A DNA stretch of 6,174 bases from contig CAMKMR010000113.1 in assembly GCA_946413945.1 (NCBI GenBank), positions 1 to 6,174 on the forward strand, written 5' to 3'. Source of the stretch: an uncultured Lachnospiraceae bacterium. GTDB taxonomy: Bacteria; Bacillota; Clostridia; Lachnospirales; Lachnospiraceae. The translations under genes were made by a program, and so were the position numbers. Positions 1-6,173 of the stretch are shown piece by piece. Within the stretch, counting starts at the first letter, position 1; each line of letters opens with the position of its first letter. The notes under the pieces were generated by a model. That model saw only the letters and a list, made by a program, of their open reading frames with translations. It searched no databases and had not been told where the DNA came from.

Positions 1-589
1 TAATTCCTCCCTGGCTTTCTTCATTTTTTACAGTATCTTTATAATAATGCTTAAGCTGGTTATAAACAAATGCCGTAGACATTATATTACCATCTTTTGC
101 AACAAGATCATTTGCCCTGCAGTATTCATACGTAAATTCATAATATACATCTGCAAAACCAACACAGGCTCCTATACTATGCTGGTCTCCGACAGGTGGG
201 AAATATTTTTCTTTACTAAGATCTACAGAAACCGGAAAATTTTCCTTCATGCTGAATTTTTTTAAAGATCTCTTCTTTGTAGTAATAGCTGCTTCATCCT
301 TAATTACCTCATCATTCGCTATTTCAAAACCTGCATCTAATGCATAAGATGAATAATCAAAGTCAGGATCAAAATCATCACTTTCTGTATTTACCGGTGT
401 TCCATCAGGAAATGTAAGCTTTGGATCCTGATCACTATTTTCATAATATATGCTGTCAGAATCATTTCCCTCACCGTCTCCTTTAGCATTTACATTAAAC
501 GAAACACCGTTAAACATTGACGCCACAATGCCTGTTGTTAAACAAAGAGACATAAATCTCTTTTTAAATCTGTACTGTTTATTTTTCAT
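1..589 (-). CDS. Secreted papain-family (C1) cysteine peptidase, N-terminal 196 residues, cut by the left window edge
   Basis: The reading frame is open from an ATG at 589-587 to the window edge, and its C-terminus is not visible. A Shine-Dalgarno sequence (GAAGG, 596-600) sits 6 nt upstream. Residues 1-35 form a signal peptide: basic start, hydrophobic stretch, and likely cleavage after VNA. A 25-residue propeptide block (58-82, containing FPDGTPVNT and DYSSY) matches the upstream gene at 20 of 25 positions. The catalytic N-terminus reads GDQHSIGACVGFA, giving oxyanion Gln136 and nucleophile Cys142 in the Q-x5-C spacing of papain enzymes. Over the 31 residues starting at GDQ it matches the neighbour at 21. 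The His and Asn of the triad lie beyond the edge. It starts 18 nt after the neighbour's stop, so the two are probably co-transcribed tandem duplicates. Peptidase identity is well supported. Whether it also ends in starch-binding modules cannot be seen. Confidence 0.9.
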   Translation of the reverse strand, partial: MKNKQYRFKKRFMSLCLTTGIVASMFNGVSFNVNAKGDGEGNDSDSIYYENSDQDPKLTFPDGTPVNTESDDFDPDFDYSSYALDAGFEIANDEVIKDEAAITTKKRSLKKFSMKENFPVSVDLSKEKYFPPVGDQHSIGACVGFADVYYEFTYEYCRANDLVAKDGNIMSTAFVYNQLKHYYKDTVKNEESQGGI

Positions 590-607
590 ACTTTTCCTTC
601 CACTTCT

Positions 608-3600
608 TTAATTTTCTAATACTATAACGTTTCCATTTATAACAAGATAAGTACCTTCTGCGAAATGATAGTTGGCACCATTTCTGCTGTCCCACTGTCC
701 ATTTCCGTTGTTGAAGCACACATTTGCCCCCTCTGCTTCATTAAGTTCTATCTCATACATAAAGCTGTACTCTGGTCTATCACTCTTTTTCATTTCAATA
801 CCAGGTGAGACTGTCCATTCCTTACCGTCAATAGCATAATGGATATTTGCCTTTTCCCAGTTCTTCTTATCTAGATAGATCACAAGCTTTTTATTAAGCT
901 TGTTTACTTTTCCATTCTTTATTCCATATTCTCCAACAAAAAGACTGTAATTCTTACCATTTGCACTATCCCAGCTGTTATTGCCATCATTGAAGCAAAC
1001 CTTGATATCAGCATTCTTTGCAGATCCAGCATCAACCGGGATTTCAAACATAAAGTTATAGCCTTCCTTGTCGCTAACTTTCATTTCAATTCCTGGAGCC
1101 TCTGTCCATGTTCCATTTACTGAGTAATGAATATAAGCTTTCTCAAAATTAGGATTGTTATAATAAACGACAGCCTTTTCCTTCTTGGAAACAACATTTA
1201 TCTCTGTAGTTGCTTCTGCTATCTCCCCAAAATAATTTTCAGCAACTATCTTAAAAATATAGTTTCCTGCTTTTTCAGGGACAAAGTATGTTTTTGCTGT
1301 ATATAACTTATCCTGATTTATAAGTGTATATGTATTTCCGTTATCTGTACTATAATAGAAATCAACTCCAGCAAGGCCACTATTACTGTTTAATTCTGCA
1401 CATAGATTTATCTTTTCTCCTACAGAATACTCTTTTGCTTCAGGTAATGGCTCAAATTTTCTTACAGCCAACTCTGCAACAATAATATCTTCTAAGTAGC
1501 CTCTTACTGTTTTTTTAGTTACCTTATCTGTAACATCTACAAATATTGTATTTTTTCCTATATTTAATTTTTCGTCTTCCTGCTTGTTATAAAGTCTGTC
1601 AAGATACAGATATACATTACAAGATGTATAATCAGGCCATGAAGCAGCTATATTTTGGTAATAATCCGCCTTACGTTCCTTACCATCATAAATAAGTCCA
1701 AACGCAAATGAATATTCTCCTGATCCGCCAGTAGCAGCACACTTTACTGAAACTGCATCACCAGCACCAATTTCCCCCTTAATGTCACTTGTAAAACTCG
1801 TAATTTCAAGAGGTATTTCTTCCTTAATAACAATCTTTCCTACTTCTATAGTTTTATCACCAAATAAATCGCTTACATTTACATAAGCAGTATATTCACC
1901 CGCTTTTTCAGGTAAGAATTCATAGCCATTTAAAACCTTCTTTGGATGAATTTCTTTACCATCATTTGCTTTTATAAATAAATCATTCAATACTGTTTTT
2001 CCTGTTCCACCACTGACAGAACATTCAATTAAATTTTTCTTATTTACAAAGCATTTATCCTCATCATATTTAAATTTTTTAACCTGTATTTCGTTTATGA
2101 CAAATGTAGACTCGGCAGAAGTTGTATAATCGCCAATCTTATAATCGACGCTTATTAAATATTGTCCTTTTTTCTCAGGAGTCCAGCTGCAGGTATTATC
2201 ACTACTAAAATCCTGAAGAATTGTAGTTCTATAATTATATGTTACGGAAAATCTATAACTTACATCAGCCACATCTTTTCCGTCTTTCTTGCAACTTGCC
2301 TTTAAAATTCTTTCTAAACCTGTGTCAGATTCATTTCCTGATAAATCCCATGTTACGTCATTATCATATTCTGAGAAAACAATAAGTTCCTGCTTATTAT
2401 CGATTTCAAGATCCTTCTTTTTTAAACCAATAAGTCTATTTCCATTATTTTCTATGTAAAGATCATGAATTACTGTTATATTAGAATCCTTTATACGATC
2501 TATTAAGGTAAAAGACCATTCATAATCATCAACTTTATTTGCTGTAATATCACTTACAACATTATTAAGATCATAGTAGAGCTGGCCTCTAGTTCTTTCA
2601 TTTTTTCCATCCAAAGAAACCGCAAAATTATTAGTTCCTTTAAAAGCCTCAAAAAATGAAAAATATTCCTTTTTGGTTTTCCTATCTTCAGCATGAATAA
2701 TTATGCTATTAGTGTCTCTTTTTGCTGTTGACATATCTACAACTAAATAAACACCTGAAGATGGATTTTCCTTCTTTATATCATTTAAGACAACAAGGTC
2801 TTTAAATGTTCCTTCTCTTTTTACTTTATCTTTTGTCTTTTTTCCACAAGCCGAATTCTTATTTAAGGAATCGTAAGCAACCCAGGCAAAGCCATCTTTT
2901 CCCCAGCTTTTTCCCCAGGAATTAGCTATCTTAAAGGCGCCTCTTTCACTATCTTCAATTTTTCCATTACCATTAATGTCAATAAAAATATCATCATCAT
3001 AACCAACAATAGTCATTTGATGAGAATCGTCATCCGATTTATAATCAGTTTCAACCCTGATCATTTCTCCAGCATGTACAGAACCTTCCGGAATCCTATC
3101 AGTATCAATATTATCCATATAAGTATGGAATGTTAATACTTTACCATCAGCTAAATATGATTTAATCTTATCAAGATCATGATCTTTATTATTTGTGATC
3201 TGTCCTGAAATATTAAATATTTTATAGCCATTTGATCTATGAGTTGATGCTTCTTTCCAGATGTTTTCCTCAGGAAACCAGCTTTTATTTTCATACTCAT
3301 TATAATAATTCTGGAAATCCACATGTTCGATAGATGGAGTTCCTTCACTATCTAAAAGCTCAAAAACTCTTGATTCATATGATCCTCCTTTACTACCAGA
3401 ATCTTTGGCCTGATTATAGATAAAGGCTGGTGACATCGTGTTTTCCCTAGTTGCCACAAGGTCATTTGCTTTACAGTATTCATATGTAAAAGCATAATAA
3501 ACATTCGCCCAACAGCAGCATGAACCAACCTGTTTCTGATCTCCTATTTCAGGAAAATACTTAGAAGTACTTAAGTCTACTGATGATGGATATTCAAACT

Positions 3601-3970
3601 CAGTCGTTTCATTACTATTAAAACTTAAGCTAGCTATAGACGATATTTTATTCAATTTTTTTGCAGAAATTATTATGTCAGATGCGTCTTCTTCATATTC
3701 ATATCCGTATCCATAAGATGAATAATCAATACCTGGATCAAAATCGACGCTGTTGGTATTTACCGGTGTACCATCAGGAAATACCAAATCAGAATCTGCC
3801 TCTTCTGTTTCAAGAGAAGTTGCAGCAGTATTACTGCCAGAATCAGGGTCATCGCCATTACCCTGGGCATTTACACGGAAAGAAAATCCGTTAAACATTG
3901 ATGTTACTACAGATGTAGCAAGAAATAGTGACATCAGCTGTTTTTTAAATCTTAAATGTCTATGTCTCAC
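608..3970 (-). CDS. Secreted papain-family (C1) cysteine peptidase with two C-terminal CBM25 starch-binding modules (1120 aa)
   Basis: This is a multidomain extracellular protease; numbering is from the GTG start. Residues 1-35 are a signal peptide (basic n-region, LMSLFLATSVV core, cleavage after VNA). Residues 36-126 are a propeptide-like region with FPDGTPVNT and DYSSY. The peptidase domain spans about 127-370: Gln145 and Cys151 (GDQKQVGSCCCW), His317 (SHQMTIVGYD) and Asn350 (IANSWGKSWG), so the triad is complete. An EF-hand-like loop (DINGNGKIEDSE, 331-342) sits between His and Asn. A beta-rich region of unrecognised family follows (about 385-520), then beta-sandwich repeats (about 520-927) and two CBM25 modules (931-1025, 1026-1118). 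No LPXTG, SLH or C-terminal membrane segment is present, so it is probably released and held by starch binding. GTG was preferred to a TTG 30 nt upstream because it has a proper ribosome binding site and aligns exactly with the paralogue's start. Natural substrates are unknown; a role in stripping protein from starch is inference. Confidence 0.95.
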   Translation of the reverse strand: MRHRHLRFKKQLMSLFLATSVVTSMFNGFSFRVNAQGNGDDPDSGSNTAATSLETEEADSDLVFPDGTPVNTNSVDFDPGIDYSSYGYGYEYEEDASDIIISAKKLNKISSIASLSFNSNETTEFEYPSSVDLSTSKYFPEIGDQKQVGSCCCWANVYYAFTYEYCKANDLVATRENTMSPAFIYNQAKDSGSKGGSYESRVFELLDSEGTPSIEHVDFQNYYNEYENKSWFPEENIWKEASTHRSNGYKIFNISGQITNNKDHDLDKIKSYLADGKVLTFHTYMDNIDTDRIPEGSVHAGEMIRVETDYKSDDDSHQMTIVGYDDDIFIDINGNGKIEDSERGAFKIANSWGKSWGKDGFAWVAYDSLNKNSACGKKTKDKVKREGTFKDLVVLNDIKKENPSSGVYLVVDMSTAKRDTNSIIIHAEDRKTKKEYFSFFEAFKGTNNFAVSLDGKNERTRGQLYYDLNNVVSDITANKVDDYEWSFTLIDRIKDSNITVIHDLYIENNGNRLIGLKKKDLEIDNKQELIVFSEYDNDVTWDLSGNESDTGLERILKASCKKDGKDVADVSYRFSVTYNYRTTILQDFSSDNTCSWTPEKKGQYLISVDYKIGDYTTSAESTFVINEIQVKKFKYDEDKCFVNKKNLIECSVSGGTGKTVLNDLFIKANDGKEIHPKKVLNGYEFLPEKAGEYTAYVNVSDLFGDKTIEVGKIVIKEEIPLEITSFTSDIKGEIGAGDAVSVKCAATGGSGEYSFAFGLIYDGKERKADYYQNIAASWPDYTSCNVYLYLDRLYNKQEDEKLNIGKNTIFVDVTDKVTKKTVRGYLEDIIVAELAVRKFEPLPEAKEYSVGEKINLCAELNSNSGLAGVDFYYSTDNGNTYTLINQDKLYTAKTYFVPEKAGNYIFKIVAENYFGEIAEATTEINVVSKKEKAVVYYNNPNFEKAYIHYSVNGTWTEAPGIEMKVSDKEGYNFMFEIPVDAGSAKNADIKVCFNDGNNSWDSANGKNYSLFVGEYGIKNGKVNKLNKKLVIYLDKKNWEKANIHYAIDGKEWTVSPGIEMKKSDRPEYSFMYEIELNEAEGANVCFNNGNGQWDSRNGANYHFAEGTYLVINGNVIVLEN
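617..1180 (-). repeat. Two tandem CBM25 starch-binding modules within the protease
   Basis: Two adjacent modules of about 95 residues (896-1180 and 617-895) share one pattern: a V-x-Y strand, IHY, WT-x2-PGIEM, an aromatic strand (YNFMFEI / YSFMYEI), VCFN-[DN]-GN, WDS-x-NG-x-NY, then G-x-Y. This is the typical CBM25 alpha-glucan-binding signature, often found in amylases. His948, Trp955 and Trp1000 in module 1, and His1044, Trp1052 and Trp1093 in module 2, sit where the sugar-contacting His and two Trp lie in characterised CBM25 domains (recalled from the family, not aligned here). Both modules therefore look functional, and a pair would give avid binding to granular starch. CBM53 is a closely related alternative label. 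Confidence 0.85.
1190..2413 (-). repeat. Beta-sandwich (Ig-like) repeat region linking catalytic domain and CBMs
   Basis: About 400 residues between the catalytic half and the CBM25 pair are built from roughly four beta-rich units. Three contain the same turn-strand motif: WTPEKKGQY (from residue 596), FLPEKAGEY (685) and FVPEKAGNY (896), each followed by alternating hydrophobic strands and a closing V-x-[EK] strand. Two units contain a GG-[ST]-G element (SGGTG, TGGSG), as in Y_Y_Y-like or related Ig-like domains of clostridial secreted proteins. The likely role is a stalk or spacer holding the protease away from the starch surface. The exact family assignment is uncertain. Confidence 0.6.
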
Positions 3971-3976
3971 TTTTTT

Positions 3977-3983
3977 CCCCTTT
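3977..3983 (-). promoter_or_regulatory. Ribosome binding site that decides the GTG start of the CBM25 protease
   Basis: AAAGGGG lies 6 nt before the GTG at 3970-3968, the same spacing as the downstream paralogue's site. The alternative TTG start at 4000-3998 has only AT-rich sequence directly ahead of it. From the GTG the protein aligns residue for residue with the paralogue (VRHRHLRFKKQLMSL against MKNKQYRFKKRFMSL), so the ten extra residues of the TTG model are probably not translated. Confidence 0.75.
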
Positions 3984-4056
3984 CGTTTTCCACTAGACAA
4001 ATTTAAAAAAGCGCTTCTGCCCCAAAAATATGTGATTTAATATAACTTTATCTTTG

Positions 4057-4063
4057 CACCTCC
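4057..4063 (-). promoter_or_regulatory. Orphan Shine-Dalgarno sequence in the protease leader
   Basis: GGAGGTG is a near-perfect anti-16S match but lies 86 nt before the GTG start of the protease gene and has no ATG, GTG or TTG at a usable distance. It begins a few nucleotides after the start site expected for the -10 at 4076-4081. It could be a ribosome-binding mRNA stabiliser, as described for some Bacillus leaders, a relic of a leader peptide, or chance. Confidence 0.35.
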
Positions 4064-4075
4064 AGACTTAATCAG

Positions 4076-4081
4076 ATTATA
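4076..4081 (-). promoter_or_regulatory. Possible second -10 element for the protease operon
   Basis: A consensus TATAAT is present on the minus strand, but I see no convincing -35 hexamer 16-19 nt upstream and no extended TG. If used, the start would be near 4069, giving a leader of about 100 nt. It is weaker than the promoter at 4123-4151. Confidence 0.3.
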
Positions 4082-4122
4082 TCTTACCCCTTTTTATGCT
4101 TTCTTTAAAATCCCTTGTGAAT

Positions 4123-4151
4123 TTAATAACACACACTCATATTAAAATCAA
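4123..4151 (-). promoter_or_regulatory. Candidate sigma-A promoter of the protease operon
   Basis: On the minus strand, TTGATT (4146-4151) is separated by 17 nt from TATTAA (4123-4128). The -10 is preceded by TGT, an extended -10. The predicted start near 4116 gives a leader of about 145 nt to the GTG. The LacI-type palindrome ends 6 nt upstream of the -35, so a bound regulator could touch RNA polymerase. Confidence 0.55.
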
Positions 4152-4157
4152 CGAAAA

Positions 4158-4175
4158 AATTGAAACGTTTCAATT
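4158..4175. promoter_or_regulatory. 18-bp perfect palindrome, LacI/GalR-family-type operator
   Basis: AATTGAAACGTTTCAATT is its own reverse complement and is centred on CG within AAACGTTT, the core typical of LacI/GalR-family sites (MalR, PurR, GalR and similar). It lies immediately upstream of the protease promoter. Given the starch-binding protease and the neighbouring GH13 gene, a maltose/starch regulator or a CcpA-like protein is the natural candidate. No regulator gene is in the window. Confidence 0.65.
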
Positions 4176-4306
4176 AAAACTGCCTTATTTTAACTTTTCA
4201 AGACACAAAAACTTCATATTTTACGCCGCATCCAAGCTGTTTTAGATAAATTGTATTTTTTTTCGTACAATCACAAGTAAAACAGTTTCCATGATTTTTT
4301 TATTAT

Positions 4307-4340
4307 AAAAAATAAAAGGCGCTTAAATAAACGCCTTTTA
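4307..4340 (-). terminator. Rho-independent terminator of the GH13 gene
   Basis: On the minus strand TAAAAGGCG pairs perfectly with CGCCTTTTA (9 bp, 10-nt loop) and is followed by six further T residues. It begins 17 nt after the GH13 stop codon. It separates the GH13 transcript from the downstream protease operon. Read from the plus strand, the T-run is shorter and no gene would use it. Confidence 0.85.
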
Positions 4341-4356
4341 CATAAATACTATTTTT

Positions 4357-6105
4357 TTACTTTCTTAAAAGCACACATTCATAGCCTGACAGTTTCCCAC
4401 TAAATGTCTCATCTTTAAGAAGTTCATTATAACCTGCATACTCCATTACTGATATCTCTCCATCAGAAGGATGGAAAATAAGTATTTCTCCTGAAGTAAG
4501 ATGGTAAGTTAAAAGATTCTTCATGTTATCACTTTCGGTATAAAGATAAGAGCCTTCTGTCAGAGCAGAGATCATATGTCTGAAGTAAGTAAGCCTCTGA
4601 TACCAGGTGTAAAGATCCTTATCCTGCCTTGTCTCATCCCAGATCATACCTCTTCTGTTATCAGGATCTTCTCCTCCCGTCATACCTACTTCATCTCCAT
4701 AATAAAGGAATGGTGTTCCTGGAAGAAGCATTTGAAATGCCGCTGCCAGCTTTAATTTTCTCTTATCTCCTCCAGCTCTGTAGAGGAAACGGCTTGTATC
4801 ATGGCTGTCAATAAGATTCCAAAGAACGGGAACTACTGCACTATGATACTGTCCCAATAAAAAACCCTGTTCAGACAAAAATTCCGATGGACGAAGGGAA
4901 TTATCACAGATCATGGAAGAAACACTCTTAAAGAAAGCATAATTCATTACGGAATCCCACTCATCTCCCTGCAGGAAATCAGGAGCATAATGCCATACTT
5001 CTCCTACGATAAGTGCATCTGGATTAATTGCCTTTATCTCTTTTCTGAATCTCTTCCAGAAATCATGTCCTATCTCATCACCAACATCCAGTCTCCATCC
5101 ATCAATATGGAAATCTCTGATGTAATATTTTGCTACTTCAAGAATATAATCTGCCGTCTCTTTATTGCTGAGATTAAGCTTTGGCATACCACCAAAGTAG
5201 GCAAAGCTCTGATAAGAAGGCTTGATGCCGTGGGCCCCTTTATCGACAGGAAGCGAATCAATGTAATACCAGTCATAGTATTTTGAATCTCTTCCCTTAT
5301 CCATAATATCCTTAAAGGCAAAAAAATCTGTTGCCGTATGATTAAATACACCATCCAGCATTACCCTAAGCCCCAGACCATGAGCCTTATCTATAAGCAT
5401 ATGGAGATCATCCGCCGTCCCCAGCGAAGGATCGACTGTATAATAGTCAATGGTATCATATTTATGGGAAGTATTTGACTTAAATATCGGTGTCATATAA
5501 ATGACATCTACACCCATACTCTTTAAATAATCCAGATGTTCTATTATGCCCTTTAAATTACCTTTTAGATCAGCATCCCATCTGATAGGTTCCTGATACC
5601 AGATTTTATCTTCCACCTCTTCTGTTGCAGCAAAACGAGTTGGGAATATCTGATAAACTACGGCATTTTTTGCCCAATCAGGAATTTCAAAAGTCTGCTC
5701 ACACCTTGAAATAACCGGACAGTCAAACATAGACTCAACTCCCCAAGGCTCATTTGCAAAGAATCTTGAATCTCCATACCAGATCCTTGCTCCTGCCGAA
5801 TCCACTAACTCAAAGAAATATCTTATGCAAAGTGTTTCCGGGTTAGATGCATTTTCCGATCCCTGACGGATTAAAATATCAATATCCGCCCTATAATAAT
5901 CATGTCCAAAGTCACTGGCATATTTAACCATCTCACAGCAATTTCTTGTATCAAACTGCTCTACAGGAATATATTTATCCCTCGAATGCAGATAGATGGC
6001 ACTGATATCGTTCTTTCCTGTCGCAAGCCTTATCCTAAGTTTTCCATTCTCAAGAACAAAGCAGTCCCGCTGGTCTGCATAATGTATAATTCCAGCATAA
6101 TTCAT
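4357..6105 (-). CDS. GH13 alpha-glucosidic hydrolase, neopullulanase/cyclomaltodextrinase/maltogenic amylase type, with CBM34-like N-domain
   Basis: This 582-aa enzyme has no signal peptide and so should act in the cytoplasm on imported maltodextrins or cyclodextrins. Residues 1 to about 120 resemble the CBM34 N-domain of this group (IRYFFELVDSAG near 94-105). The (beta/alpha)8 barrel follows from about 145 (AVVYQIFPTRFA). Conserved regions are all present: region I DGVFNH (251-256), region II GWRLDVGDE with nucleophile Asp340, region III GEVWH with acid/base Glu369, and region IV DSHD with Asp436. The region V signature MPKLN (307-311) points to GH13 subfamily 20, and the length is typical of it. 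The ATG has a clear AAGAGGT ribosome binding site 8 nt upstream. It is followed by its own terminator. Which activity dominates (neopullulanase, cyclomaltodextrinase or maltogenic amylase) cannot be read from sequence. Confidence 0.95.
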   Translation of the reverse strand: MNYAGIIHYADQRDCFVLENGKLRIRLATGKNDISAIYLHSRDKYIPVEQFDTRNCCEMVKYASDFGHDYYRADIDILIRQGSENASNPETLCIRYFFELVDSAGARIWYGDSRFFANEPWGVESMFDCPVISRCEQTFEIPDWAKNAVVYQIFPTRFAATEEVEDKIWYQEPIRWDADLKGNLKGIIEHLDYLKSMGVDVIYMTPIFKSNTSHKYDTIDYYTVDPSLGTADDLHMLIDKAHGLGLRVMLDGVFNHTATDFFAFKDIMDKGRDSKYYDWYYIDSLPVDKGAHGIKPSYQSFAYFGGMPKLNLSNKETADYILEVAKYYIRDFHIDGWRLDVGDEIGHDFWKRFRKEIKAINPDALIVGEVWHYAPDFLQGDEWDSVMNYAFFKSVSSMICDNSLRPSEFLSEQGFLLGQYHSAVVPVLWNLIDSHDTSRFLYRAGGDKRKLKLAAAFQMLLPGTPFLYYGDEVGMTGGEDPDNRRGMIWDETRQDKDLYTWYQRLTYFRHMISALTEGSYLYTESDNMKNLLTYHLTSGEILIFHPSDGEISVMEYAGYNELLKDETFSGKLSGYECVLLRK

Positions 6106-6129
6106 TAAATTTACCTCTTAAATCCTCGA

Positions 6130-6147
6130 TTTTACTAATTAGTAAAA
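6130..6147. promoter_or_regulatory. 18-bp perfect palindrome in the GH13 leader, putative operator
   Basis: TTTTACTAATTAGTAAAA is its own reverse complement and lies between the candidate -10 and the ribosome binding site, a typical repressor position. No T-run follows it on either strand, so it is not a terminator. It abuts AAACGCTT (6145-6152), which differs by one base from the LacI-family core AAACGTTT. Two regulators, or one site with a degenerate neighbour, are possible. Confidence 0.5.
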
Positions 6148-6167
6148 CGCTTAAACACACTAAGGTC

Positions 6168-6173
6168 ATTATA
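6168..6173 (-). promoter_or_regulatory. Candidate -10 element of the GH13 gene
   Basis: A consensus TATAAT lies on the minus strand 62 nt before the ATG. The -35 would be outside the window, so the promoter cannot be confirmed. A start near 6161 would place the palindrome about 15-30 nt into the transcript. Confidence 0.4.

Larger units (their letters stand above)
4001..4356. other. Intergenic region between the GH13 gene and the protease operon
   Basis: With the leader just before the GTG, this roughly 385-nt non-coding stretch contains the GH13 terminator, an 18-bp LacI-type operator, one good and one weak promoter candidate, and an AT-rich leader with an orphan Shine-Dalgarno sequence. 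The part from about 4180 to 4306 is plain AT-rich DNA in which I see only very short unsupported ORFs. No tRNA, rRNA, riboswitch or insertion sequence is recognisable. Confidence 0.7.

Noticed and set aside
130..190. The left-edge paralogue looks like a dead enzyme if aligned on CCCW (Gly would replace the nucleophile)
   Set aside because: Aligning on the conserved GDQ instead gives Q-x5-C with Cys142 in both proteins. The sequence GACVGFA is normal for bacterial C1 peptidases, so there is no evidence of lost activity in the visible part.
47..265. Plus-strand reading frame of 72 codons
   Set aside because: It lies antisense to the protease paralogue, has no ribosome binding site and has an AT-driven composition; it is a shadow of the minus-strand gene.
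4009..4016. AAGCGCTT palindrome in the leader, resembling the centre of a catabolite-response element
   Set aside because: The flanks do not match the outer TG...CA positions of a cre site, and an 8-bp palindrome is too short to count as an operator.
3661..4040. Two overlapping plus-strand reading frames across the protease N-terminus
   Set aside because: Both mirror the signal peptide and propeptide coding region of the minus-strand gene and show no domain or start signal.
4242..4292. Minus-strand 16-codon ORF with a hydrophobic sequence (METVLLVIV...) in the intergenic region
   Set aside because: It has no ribosome binding site and no promoter between it and the GH13 terminator, and its length is expected by chance.
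4990..5354. Reading frames on both strands inside the GH13 gene
   Set aside because: They overlap the conserved GH13 catalytic region in other frames and have no independent coding evidence.
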